Shown here piece by piece: positions 34,561 to 46,458 of a stretch of 64,000 nucleotides of DNA. The DNA is from Closterium sp. NIES-65 (taxonomy: Eukaryota; Streptophyta; Zygnematophyceae; Desmidiales; Closteriaceae): assembly GCA_948144175.1 (NCBI GenBank), contig CANXME010002129.1, positions 1 through 64,000 of the forward strand, read 5' to 3'. Each line of letters starts with the position of its first letter. Position 1 is the stretch's first letter. Position numbers and translations under genes: made by a program. The notes below the pieces were generated by a model. That model did not search any database, was not told the DNA's origin, and was given only the letters and a program-made list of their open reading frames with translations.

Positions 34561-37500
34561 ATGACGACGGCAGCGCGGCCGACATGGGCGCCGGCAAAGG
34601 GAGGCGAGGAGCAGGGCGGGTCGCGCATATTCGGGCCGAGTCAGAAGTACTCCGCTAGAGATGTCGCCAGCCACACGAGCCTCAAACCCAGGTGCGGGGC
34701 TTAGAGGCATCTCTAATTCAAGCTCTAGCGTGCTGAGGCCGCGCCAGATTCATTCCGGTTGAGACGTTGCGACTCTCACGAGTCGCTAACTAGTTGCGCG
34801 TCGGAACCTCAGTAGGCATTTTTATTGCGATATTAGGTACCCTGTAAAAGATACCGTCAGGCAGCTCGCTTCATATCCGCTAATTAACCGTTTGTGTCCA
34901 AACATGGCGTGTGTTCGTGCATGGCACGTGGCCGCATACTCGCGTGCGGTGGAGCAGGAGGGAGGGGCAGGTGACGAAGGAGGAGGTGAAGCGGCGGGAC
35001 CTGCGGGGGGAGCTGGAGGAGCGTGAGAGGCGGCACTTCGCCGCAAAGGACAGGGAGCAGCAGCTGCGCACCGACGACCGCAAACGAACCTCTGGCTTGT
35101 TGTTACCAGGTAACATCCGCGGGCCTGTGCGCAGCAGTGCGGTTTGGTGGCGGGTCGGGCGATCAGTGCTTCTGCGTGTCGCTTCTGTGCATGTGCCGTG
35201 TTTCCCATAGGTGCTGAGAACGCTTTGTGTATGCATGCATGGTCGCGTGATGGATGCGAGGGTACGTGATGCATGGATGGTTACATGGCTGCATGGTGCA
35301 TGGGTGCATGGTTACATGGCATGTGTGCATGCGTGCATGGATGCAGGTGGGGGGGCGTTGGGAGGGCGGAAGGAGGTGGAGGAGCGGTTGATACCCCGAG
35401 CAGCGGATGCAGACGACTCCGATGGGGAGGACAGGCGGGGAGGCGGGGGTGATGACGAGGATGATGACGATGATGACGAGGACGATGACGAGGATGACAC
35501 CATGGAGTTGCTTGCTGAGCTGGAGAGAATCAAGAAGGAGCGAGCCGAGGAGAAGCTGCGCAAGGTATGTGGCGTCCCATGCGGTCCGCCATGTGGTCGC
35601 CTATGTGGTTGTGTGTGCTGTACATGTGTGTCCGCCGCACCTGCATGCCATGCCCTGCCATGAATCATTTTCAGAGTTCACGAAGGGTGCACTTGAATGC
35701 ACACCCATAGGCTTCTTGCGCTTGCATTGAATGTGTCAAGTACCCTGCCCTCTTTATCTCTGGTTCGCCTCTCCTCCCTGCTCTGCTGCCCGCCCTCTGC
35801 GCGCCCATGTGGTGTCATGTGAGCAGGAGAAGGAGCAGGCGGAGCAGGAGGCGAAGGCGAGAGAGAAGGAGATGGCACGCGGCAACCCCATCATGGCTGC
35901 TGGGGGCTCCGCCTTTGCTGTCAAGCGCAGGTGAGGACGGGCCAGGGGTGCGGGCGACAGGGGCAAGGTTCAAAAATACGACCGAATTTTTGAAAAATTT
36001 ACCGTAAAATACGGTATCGTATTTTACGGTCGTATTAAACGTAAAATACGGTCAGACCTTGCATTTTTAGGTTCGTTCAAAAATACGGTCGTTTTTTACG
36101 GCCAAAATTTTGAAACCGAGATTTATGAAAGTATTCCTAGACCTTGGTTATGGCTGTCACGTTCGCATAATACTTAGGGGAGTTTCGGTGGGGCTCAGGA
36201 ACATCCCCACGGAAGCTCTGACAGATTCCGTGGCCATCCATAAGGGCATGGAAGATCCTTACGAACATGTAAGGGGAGTTGGGTCTTGTAGATCTAGGGT
36301 TGGGTTGAGGCCGATGTCGAGATCTGTGAAAGTGTAAGGGGGGTTGGGTCTTGTAGATTCAGAGCGGTGACAAGTGGTAACTGGCGACAAATTGGTTGCG
36401 ACATTTAGTTCCAACAATTTTGACGGGGAGTAAGGCAGTTCCTGGCGAGATCCAATCGACCAGCAGATCGGCGGGCGAAATCGCCGATCCGCGCAGATCG
36501 GAAGGCGAAATCGCCGCACAAGCGGGGTCACTTATAATAGTCTGAGTTTTTGTGGGGAGCGGCTTTTTAGGCCTGACAGTTAGCAATTTTCCTAATGTTC
36601 GCATCCCTAGAGGTGGACGGTTCCAAGTCTGGAAAAAAAATCTCCAACAAAAAAACGGCAGAATTTTTTGGAAATTGGCCATAAAATACGACCGTAAAAA
36701 ACGGCCCGTATAATACGACAACCGTATTTTTTATCCTTGGACAGGGGTGCGGGCGACAGGGGTGCGGGCGACAGGGGTGCGGGCGACAGGGGTGCGGGCG
36801 ACAGGGGTGCGGGCGACAGGGGTGCGGGTGACAGGGGTGCGTGGGTGACAGGGGTGCGTGGGTGACAGGGGTGCGTGGGTGACAGGGGTGCGTGGGTAAC
36901 AGGGGTGCGTGGGTGACAGGGGTGCGTGGGTGACAGGGGTGCGTGGGTGACAGGGGTGCGTGGGTGACAGGGGTGCGTGGGTAACAGGGGTGCGTGGGTG
37001 ACAGGGGTGCGTGGGTGACAGGGGTGCGTGGGTGACAGGGGTGCGTGGGTGACAGGGGTGCGTGGGTGACAGGGGTGCGTGGGTGACAGGGGTGCGTGGG
37101 TGACAGGGGTGCGTGGGTGACAGGGGTGCGTGGGTAACAGGGGTGCGTGGGTGACAGGGGTGCGTGGGTGACAGGGGTGCGTGGGTGACAGGGGTGCGTG
37201 GGTGACAGGGGTGCGTGGGTAACAGGGGTGCGTGGGTGACAGGGGTGCGTGGGTGACAGGGGTGCGTGGGTGACAGGGGTGCGTGGGTAACAGGGGTGCG
37301 TGGGTGACAGGGGTGCGTGGGTGACAGGGGTGCGTGGGTGACAGGGGTGCGTGGGTGACAGGGGTGCGTGGGTGACAGGGGTGCGTGGGTGACAGGGGTG
37401 CGTGGGTAACAGGGGTGCATGGGTGACAAGGGTGCGTGGGTGACAGGGGTGCGTGGGTACAGGGGTGCGTGGGTGACAGGGGTGCGTGGGTGACAGGGGT

Positions 37501-38630
37501 GCGTGGGTGACAGGGGTGCGTGGGTGACAGGGGTGCGTGGGTGACAGGGGTGCGTGGGTGACAGGGGTGCATGGGTGACAGGGGTGCGTGGGTGACAGGG
37601 GTGCGTGGGTGACAGGGGTGCGTGGGTAACAGGGGTGCGTGGGTGACAGGGGTGCGTGGGTGACAGGGGTGCGTGGGTGACAGGGGTGCGTGGGTGACTG
37701 GGGTGCGTGGGTGACAGGGGTGCGTGGGTGACAGGGGTGCATGGGTGACAGGGGTGCGTGGGTGACAGGGGTGCGTGGGTAACAGGGGTGCGTGGGTGAC
37801 AGGGGTGCGTGGGTGACAGGGGTGCGTGGGTGACAGGGGTGCGTGGGTGACAGGGGTGCGTGGGTAACAGGGGTGCGTGGGTGACAGGGGTGCGTGGGTG
37901 ACAGGGGTGCGTGGGTGACAGGGGTGCGTGGGTGACAGGGGTGCGTGGGTGACAGGGGTGCGTGGGTGACAGGGGTGCATGGGTGACGGGTGCGTGGGTG
38001 ACAGGGGTGCGTGGGTAACAGGGGTGCGTGGGTGACAGGGGTGCATGGGTGACAGGGGTGCGTGGGTGACAGGGGTGCGTGGGTAACAGGGGTGCGTGGG
38101 TGACAGGGGTGCGTGGGTGACAGGGGTGCGTGGGTGACAGGGGTGCGTGGGTGACAGGGGTGCGTGGGTGACAGGGGTGCGTGGGTGACAGGGGTGCGTG
38201 GGTAACAGGGGTGCTTGGGTGACAGGGGTGCATGGGTGACAGGGGTGCGTGGGTGACAGGGGTGCGTGGGTAACAGGGGTGCGTGGGTGACAGGGGTGCG
38301 TGGGCGACAGGGGTGCGTGGGTGACAGGGTTGTGGGCGAGGGGGGTGTGGGCGAAGGGGGTGTGAACAAGTGGCAGCATGGCAGCACAGCAACATGGGCC
38401 TTTTCCCTTGCATGCATCCATATTCGCAGCCAATGCCATCCCCTTCCTGGCACCCGTATCACTCGCCTCTCACTGCCCTTGCTTGCCACACACTCCCATG
38501 TACCAGGTGGGACGACGACGTGGTGTTCCGCAACCAGGCCAAGGACGAGCAGAAGCCCACCAAGCGATTCATCAACGACACCATTCGCAGCGACTTCCAC
38601 CGCCGCTTCCTCAACAAGTACATGAAGTAA
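34561..38630 (+). CDS. CWC15: Spliceosome-associated protein CWC15 (Cwf15/Cwc15 family)
   Basis: Exons: 34561-34691, 34958-35109, 35347-35564, 35827-35930, 38507-38630; 242 aa, close to the family's usual 225-245. It starts [15 protein letters not shown] and continues [23 protein letters not shown], the family signature. The middle has [15 protein letters not shown], an Asp/Glu-rich stretch around [10 protein letters not shown], and [19 protein letters not shown]. The end is [13 protein letters not shown] then [19 protein letters not shown]15 is a component of the Prp19/CDC5L-associated spliceosome and acts in the nucleus in pre-mRNA splicing. The last intron is 2.6 kb, far longer than the others, because of a MITE and a minisatellite. 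Confidence 0.97.
35456..35505 (+). repeat. GATGAC-type coding repeat in CWC15
   Basis: Short run of GATGACGAGGATGATGAC-like triplets encoding the Asp/Glu-rich segment of CWC15. It stays in frame. Confidence 0.8.
35964..36739. mobile_element. Non-autonomous hAT-type MITE in CWC15 intron 4
   Basis: 776-bp element with imperfect terminal inverted repeats (left CAAGGTTCAAAAATACGACC; right end reads CAAGGATAAAAAATACGGTT on the other strand). An exact 8-bp TSD GACAGGGG flanks it (35956-35963 and 36740-36747). Subterminal regions are packed with inverted AAAATACGGT motifs. An 8-bp duplication and CA..TG ends fit the hAT superfamily. No transposase frame is visible, so it must be moved in trans. It landed inside the minisatellite sequence, which continues on both sides. 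Confidence 0.85.
36740..38340 (+). repeat. 17-bp minisatellite, about 93 copies, in CWC15 intron 4
   Basis: Unit GGGTGACAGGGGTGCGT (variants GGGTAAC and GCATGGG; the first six units read GGGCGACAGGGGTGC, 15-16 bp). It starts a short distance after the donor of exon 4, with one unit left of the MITE at about 35944-35963. The unit has no stop in any reverse frame and is 17 bp, so all three minus frames stay open for 560-677 codons. These are not genes. Confidence 0.95.
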
Positions 38631-39282
38631 CGTGCTTGCTCACACTGCAGTGTGGTGGCTTCTTGTAAGCAGGAAGTTCAGTGTTACCACCACGCATTCA
38701 TTTTGTATATGTGCTCCATATGTGCAGCTTTGTGTGAAATCTGTTAGCAATGAATTTCGACAAGGTCAATTGGGGAAGGGAGAGGGGGGTAGGGAAGGTA
38801 ACATGCAGGTTGGAACATACGGTAGTAGGAACTTAGGCCCTACTCACAAGAGAGCCACAACAATTTTATACTGGGTATAGACTCTGACCATAAGCACAAA
38901 TGCATAAAGATATCTTTATGCTTACTCTACAACACTACCGGCACACTACAAAACGTTTCCTACCAGGCCTACACACAACGAAGAGAATTGCCTACCTGCC
39001 TGCTACCTGCTGCTCATATGACGGAGCATAAGCTACGTGCACCTGATCTGACCTACACAAGACAGCCCACTCTTGAGTCACAAGCAAAAACAATACCGGC
39101 TCGCAGCTCTGCTGCATGTGCCTTGCGTGGGCCAGAGCACACGTATGGCTATGATCCACACACTGCCGCCTGCTCAGCAGCTGCACTGGGGGACCACTGG
39201 GGCTTCCAATGCCTCCAAGGCATAGCAAGCCTCTCTTATCACGAGAGACTGCAGCCCATCCAACCCTCAGCTCAGAGCCTCT
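38631..39282. other. Convergent 3' region between CWC15 and importin
   Basis: About 650 bp between the stop codons of two converging genes. It must carry both 3' UTRs and polyadenylation sites. An AT-rich stretch at about 38680-38960 is the best place for the CWC15 end. No further gene was recognised. Confidence 0.5.
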
Positions 39283-42200
39283 TTACGTGGCTGCAGCACC
39301 TCCCGCGGCCTTCTCTGCAGCCTCCTTGGCCTTGGAGTCTCGCTGCTGCTGCGCCACCTGTGCCACTGTGTGCGCCATGGCCTGGTGGGCAAAGTCCAGA
39401 GAGCCCATCAGACTGCTGAACCGCGCCGGGTCCGATGCTTGCACCCCTGGTTTATTCACGGAGTGGAGAGGGGTGGCGAAAGTGGGGCAGGAGGGCAGCC
39501 AGGGGCAGAGGAGAAGGTATGGATGGGGGAAAGAGGTTAAGGAGGGAGGGAGGGTCAGGTGCGAGGGGGGAAGCCAGGAGCAACATGAGCCATGCAATCT
39601 GCTTGCTGTCATGGTGGCGCAGAGAATGGAAGGGTCGAGTGGACGAAGGGGAGCTTCAGGCAGTACAACACACTGCTGGCTGTGGCGTGGCCTCTCACTG
39701 GCCACAGCATGGCATCCCATGGTATCGAAGAATGGGATGAAGAAATCGATGTCATCGATGGGTGTGAGCATCTCATCTGCCTTGCTGTGTGTGTGTGTAT
39801 GAGCCACAACATGCACTCCATGAAGTAGATGCTCTCTCACCGGCCATGATGTCCGAGAAGTGGATGAAGGGGTCAACATCATCGATGGGCGTGAGCATCT
39901 CATCCTCGTCCGACCAGAAGCCCTCATCGTCCTCATCCTCCTCCTCATCCCCATCCAACATCTTGTGCGCCTGCCGTGCCATGCCATGCCATGCCATGCC
40001 AAGAAAAAGAGCCGAGCACACAGCGATGAGGAACATAGCAGGGCAGGGCACGGCACATGGCAGGCAAGCACCAGCACATGTGGGGAAGGGAAGGAACATG
40101 CAGCTATGACATGAAAGTGGAAGGTGTCACCCGGCAGCACACTGCAACTCCCCCTTCACATCGCCCATACTAGGAGTAATTCAGGTAAATTGCACAAGTG
40201 AAGGAGGAGGGCGTGGCATGAGAGGAAGCAGCATGGCTGTCAAACTGACCTTCTTAATGGCCTTCTTAAGCTCTGATGACTCCTCCCCTTCCTCCTCCTC
40301 TTCCTCCTCATCCTCATCCTCCTCCCCACCATCTCCCATGCCATCCTCGCCCTCCTCGTCATCATCGTCGTCCTCTGACTCCAACTCCGCTGCTGCTCAC
40401 ACACGCACACAGGGAGAGGGAGAGGGAGGCAGCAACAAATGGGCGGGGGAGGAAGGACTGATTTGGGCAGCTGGTCCGTCGCTGCTTCAAGCCCTTTGTG
40501 ACCCCGACATCGGCAGCACAACCTTGCAGCTTCACACAGAGCACCTACCATCTTGCTTAAGTCACATTCCTTGCTCTCACTCACTCATCCCAAGTGCTCT
40601 GACAGTCACTCACCCTCCTGTTGCTCCTTGTACGCCACGAGCAGCTGCAGCACGGCCTTGGCGAATTCGCCCTGCAGCGGTGCCACGGATGCCGGCAGCG
40701 CAGCCGTGGGCAGGGAGAGCAGCGACACCAGCCCCAGAATGCACACCTTCTTGTCGTGCTGCCTGTGGCCGGGGGACCGGGAGGGAAAGAAGGGAGAGGA
40801 AGGGTAGTTTGGGTCAATGTGGAGGACAGGAGAGACACAAATGGAAAAGAGAACGGAAAGGAAGAAAAAAAAAAACTACTGAATTTACAGGTTCATGTGC
40901 AATTTCTTGCTCTGACCTCTTGAAGTGAAGGCGCTTGCTGGTGGTCTGGCTCTTGGCCTGCAGCATGGTGAGCCACGTCTGAAACACGCCTGCTGTTGCC
41001 CCCATACCCTCCAGCGTCTGCAGTGTGAGCTGCGCGTTGTAGTACAGCCCATTGGCCACCACCTGTGGCAGGGGAGAGACGAATGGAGAGAGAGCAAGAG
41101 TGCGAACGATAGGATTGGATTGATAGTGGAAAAGAATGTAGGAGTACATACCGCAAAATGAAATGATTGCCACCTGTGGAAGTACCACAGGCGGAGATAT
41201 GAGCACCAACAGCAGCAGCAGCGGCAGCAGCAGCAGCAGCAGCAGCGGCAGCGGCAGAAGCACAAACGGACCTGCATGAGGTCTTTGAAGTGGCCAAGGG
41301 AGGCCTTGTTGCGGCGAGAGAGGGCGAGCTGCAGCAGCAGTGGCAGCAGGAGCAGCAGCAGGGGCAGCAGCAGCAAGGGCAAGCACAGACCTGCATGAGG
41401 AGGTCCTTGAGGTGGCGCAGGGAGGCCTTGTTGAGACGCGTGAGGGCGAGCTGCAGGTACAGCGGCAGCCACGCGTCCACCCGCCCACGGCAGTTGAGCA
41501 GCACCACCTCCATCAGCTTGGGTGCTGGCACCACGTCCCGATCGCTGATGTCGTCATCACTCAAAAGCTGCGGGGGCAAGGGAAGAGAAGGCAGAGGGTG
41601 ATACTGCGGTGAGTCTAGGGCAAAGAGAGGGCTGTGTGCGTGTCATGGGCGGCAGTTGAGCAGCAGCACCTCCATCAGCTTGGGTACTGGTACCACGTCC
41701 CGATTGCTGATGTCATCGGCACTCAACAACTGCGGGGGCAAGGGAAGGGAGAGTCAGGATAAAGTGGTGGGTGAGTGAAACTGACCAAAGAATGGGGGAG
41801 CACTGTGAATTTGGGCAGTGCAAGCGCACCAATTTGTGCACTATCGCTCACAGCGTGCTGCATGTGATTGACCTTGTGCCAAATGCCCTCTGCCCTGCCA
41901 CATCCTACTCTCTATGTGCACTGACACACCATGCTCTCTGCATGCCCACGGACCAAAAGAGAGAGGTTTACCTTGGAGAGCAGCTTCCAGAGCGAGTCGG
42001 GGTAGTTGGGGTCGGGGCACGTGAGGAAGTGCTCCGTGCCGCGTGAGATGAAGTTGTCAAGAGGGTCCAACGCGTCTGAAGGGAGGGGACACACGGGGAG
42101 TAGGACGGCACAATGGGGCGTGGCGGGAAAAGGATGAGGGTAGGACATGGGGTGAGGGGGTAGGTTTGATGCAGGAGAAAGGGCGGAAGCAGGGAGCAGG

Positions 42201-45200
42201 GCAAGAGCAGGTCGCATAGAGCAGCTCGCATAGAGCAGGTGGCATAGAGCAGGCGGCATAGAGCAGGTCGCATAGAGCAGGTCGCATAGAGCAGGTCGCA
42301 TAGAGCAGGTGGCATAGAGCAGGGAGCATAGAGCAGGTGGCATAGAGCAGGGAGCAGGGTGGGGCCGTACACTCAAAGAAGTCGATGGCGAATTCGTTGA
42401 GGGAGGAGAGGATGAGCGGCCAGATGGACCAGAGGGCGGGCGAGATGGACGGGCTGTAGTACGTCATGTAGGTGGCTATCTCCAACACCTCCTCGTACAG
42501 GTCTGCCACATGCCATGCCATGCCATGATTGCAATGTGACGCCATAATTGCAATGTGCCCCATGCCATACCACGCCACACAATGAATGGAAGGAGAGGGA
42601 GACAATGAGACGGTGCCCATTGCTGTCACTAAACCCTTCCGAACCCGCCACCATGCCATCTCAGCAACGCACTCTGCGCTGTGCTATGGCAAGGCGCCTC
42701 AAAATGTCACATACCCCCGTTCATGCACAGCAAACGCACTCCCAGCTCCAAAACCAGCCCACCATAGGTAACAACCCTCCCAGACATACCCCCAGCTCAG
42801 CCCACCATAGGTAATCGCACAAGAGCCTCTTCACCCACCTTGGCAATCGCACAAGAGCCTCTTGACGCACCTTGGCAATCGCACAAGGGCCTCTTGACGC
42901 ACCTTGGCAATCGCACAAGAGCCTCTTCACCCACCTTGGCCCTCAGACGTGAGCATCTTGTGCAGGATGGGCAGCAGCGTGGGCTCCAGCTGCGGGAAGA
43001 GGTGCGGCAGCGAGGAGATGGACTCGAGCACCGTGCCCACGGCCCTCAGACACCCCGCTGCCGCCAGCGCACTCATGTCATCCACCGCCTCCTCGCTCTC
43101 TCCTCCCTCTGCTGCCTCTGACGACCGCACACACTTCCAGAACGCCGCCGCCTGCCAGTGGGAGATGGTACGACAAGGAGAGAGAAAGGGAGGAAGGGGA
43201 GTAAGGGATGGGCTCGAGCACCGTGCCCATGGCCCTCAGGCACCCCGCTGCCGCCAGCGCACTCATGTCATCCACTGCCTCCTCGCTCTCCCCGCCATCT
43301 GCTGCCTCTGACGACCGCACACACTTCCAGAACGCCGCCGCCTGCCATGGGGAGAGGGTGGTAGGAGGATGGGACAGGGAAAAGTGTGATGCATGCTTAT
43401 GTGGTGAAGTTCCTTCTCCCTGCAAACCTCCCAGCCCTCTCATGCTGTTTTCGCACACGTGATGGTTTGCTGCATTCTATGAGAGATAGGCTGATTGGCG
43501 TGGACCAATGGGTATGGCCGACAGGCAAGGCAGGCATGGCAGGCAGGCAGGCATGACAGGCAGGCAGGCATGGCAGGCAGGCAGGCTAGGTGGGCAGGGC
43601 GGGAAGGGCGGACAGGGAGAGGCGGGCAGGACGGGAAGAGGACAGGGTAGGAAGGGCGGGTAGTGTGATGTGGCACGTACGAGGTTGTGGATGAGGCCGA
43701 CGGCGAAGGGCGACATCTCCTCGCCAAACTTCTCCACGATGACCTCCAATGTGAACACCAGGTCCTCGTTCTCCACCTCGTGCATCAGCTTGAAGAAATC
43801 TGCAATGGTTGGGGGTGGTGACAAGGGGTGGAGAGCGGTGAGAGTGGTGTTAGGGTGAACACCAGGTCCTCGTTCTCCACCTCGTGCATCAGCTTGAAAA
43901 AGTCTGTTAAAAGTGGTGACAAGGGGTGGAGAGCGGTGAGAGTAGTGCTAGGGTGGGCACACACCGTGTGGCAAAAGGTGGAGTGAGGTTAATGCAGCAG
44001 AGAAAGAACACGGAGATAGCAATGTGAGGGCATGGAAAAGGAGGCAGGATGAGGGGTAGGCATGGACTGGTAGGCAAGGCAGATTGTAAGCACACGCGGT
44101 TAGGTAGGAGCGGCAGTAAATGGGGAAGCATGAGACAAGAATGGTCTTCAGGCATGGTAAAGGGGCATGAGAAGCGAGGGCATACCGTCAAGCAGATTGG
44201 GAATGATGGGGCGCAGCTGGTCCAGGTCTGCACACAGGGAGGCAGGGGTGTGGGAGTATGGGCGGTGGAGAGGTGTTAGCGTGGATCAAGGAGGATGCAT
44301 GGGGGGATGGTGAGGGATAAAGAGGGGCGAAGATGCATGGAGGGAGATGGGATGGAGAGCATGTGGAGGAGGGAAAAGCACGCAAGGCATAATAGCAACA
44401 GGCAATTGTTTCCCATCCTTGCCTGTTACATTCGGCAGAGATTTCACTTGGTTTGCTGCTTTTGAGCCTGCTCCTAGCAGTGCCTGCCTCTCACTCACCT
44501 TCACATGCGTCCACAAAGGAGCGCAGCGCCACGACAGCGTCGACGCGCACGGGCAGCTCCGGGTCGCGCAGCAGCCCCACCACCGCCTGCATGTAGTGCA
44601 CCCCCCCCCCCCCCCCCCAGTGCCCCACTCATTCACACGCGTGCTTCACCTTCTCACCTTCACATGCATCCACGAAGGAGCGCAGAGCCACAACCGCGTC
44701 AACGCGCACGGGCAGCTCAGGGTCGCGCAGCAGCCCCACCACCGCCTGCAGTGCGCCCCCAAAGTGCGCCGGGTTGCTGAAGGGGATGTCCGCGTACTGC
44801 CCCGCCACCCACGCCGCCTGAGGAGCACAGGACGGATGGGGAGGATGGGGAAGATCGGGAGAATGGGGAGGATGGGGAGGATGATGCTTAGGATATACAA
44901 TGACCACCAGACACCCTTGGTTTTTCTTAAAGGCTCCAATGCCCAGCCTCCCTCTACCGCTCCTTCACTTCCACCATGCTCTTCTCACAACCCCCCTTAG
45001 CCATCTCCTCCCCACGACAACCATCCACTCGATTCCTCCAGCCCGTGGTCACCATGCCACAGAGGAATTGAGCAGGTGATTCGGTTGAAAGCACACCTTG
45101 GCGCGGAGGAAGGCGCAGGGGCTGGTGAACTCAGGGAAGACGTGCGTGAGCAGCATGTGCTCCAGCTGCGCCTTGTAGCGCGCCGTGCCCTGCAGCTTCT

Positions 45201-46405
45201 CATGCAGCGCGCCTATTGCCAGCAGCGCCCCGTCCTTCTGCCTCGCCTGCGCCGCCTTCTGCTCCGGTGCCGCCTCGTTGTACCTGCTTCCCCAACGTGG
45301 CATGGGCAATAAGGGCAATCAGGGTGCTGGGTGCCTGAGGTGGTGACTGTTGAAACAGGAACAAGAAGAAGGCTGTCCATGTTGCTTCAGCTCTCAGCGT
45401 GCTGGCACACGATGCACTGCCCAGCACATGAGCCACCACGCCGTGTGCTTGCCCTCATCCCAGCCACCAGCATGCACCATGCAGCAGCACTGACCGGTTG
45501 AGGATGAGGACGAGGGCGGCAATGAAGGGGTCGAGCGTGTCCTTGCTCCTCTTTGTCACCAGCTCCGCCAGGAAGTTGAGTGCCGCTGTGCGCGCACTGT
45601 ACATGTCCTCTATGATGTCTGGGGTTGGGGGGAGTGGAACAAGGGGAAGAAGAAATAAGGTGAAGTTGGTTGGGGAATGGAATGGGTACATGGAGTGAGG
45701 GACAGAATCAGGGAGGTGAATGGCGGGTTAGTTGGTTGGGAGTTGACATGAACAGCTTCATCTGTTTCTTCCTTACCCCTCCAATGCACCACAGTGCTCC
45801 CTCCCGTTCACTCACCACATCCCACCTCCCCTCTCCTCCCACACATGCCGTAACCTTGCGGACGTATTTGAGGGGACTGTTGGCCCACACAATCCCCTCT
45901 TCCCGCCCCTTCACCCACCGTAGCCTTTGCGGACGTATTCGAGGGGGTTATTAGCCCAGAGCAGTGCATCGCACCCCTGCCCCCCCATCCCCTTCCCTCT
46001 TCCCCACACACCGTACTCTCCCCTCCCCTACCCACCATATCCCTTGCGGACGTATTCGAGGGGGTTGTCGGCCCAGAGCAGGGCATCGTGGTCGTTGAAG
46101 CACAGCAGCGGGAACGCCACCTCGAACTGCAGCACCTGCAGATGCGGCTTCAGTGACTCGTACAGCGCCTTCTTTGACAGACTGGTGTCACGCACACATG
46201 CACACATGGGGACAGGCAGACGAGGGATGAGCGAGCTAGGCTGGTTATTGAGTGCGGACAATGGGAAGAACAATTTACGACAGTGGAAAGGCATGGGGCA
46301 ACAAGAATGGGGCAACAAGAATGGGGCAACAAGAATGGGAGACCGTTGCGTGGCATGCTGTTGTTGCCAAATCCATGGCATCATGCAAGTGCACACGCAT
46401 GCACG

Positions 46406-46458
<53 letters not shown>

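Noticed and set aside
34163-34597. Minus-strand frame of 144 codons before CWC15
   Set aside because: It overlaps CWC15 exon 1, which matches the family from its first residue. The rest is unconserved intergenic sequence.
36567-38600. Three long overlapping minus-strand frames (677, 610 and 560 codons) of Thr-His-Pro-rich protein
   Set aside because: They are the three reverse frames of a 17-bp minisatellite whose unit has no stop in any frame. They lie in an intron of CWC15 and show no initiation context or codon signature.
42057-42659. Cys/Leu/Tyr-rich minus frame ([15 protein letters not shown] repeats)
   Set aside because: It is the translation of the 15-bp intronic minisatellite at 42203-42363, not a protein.
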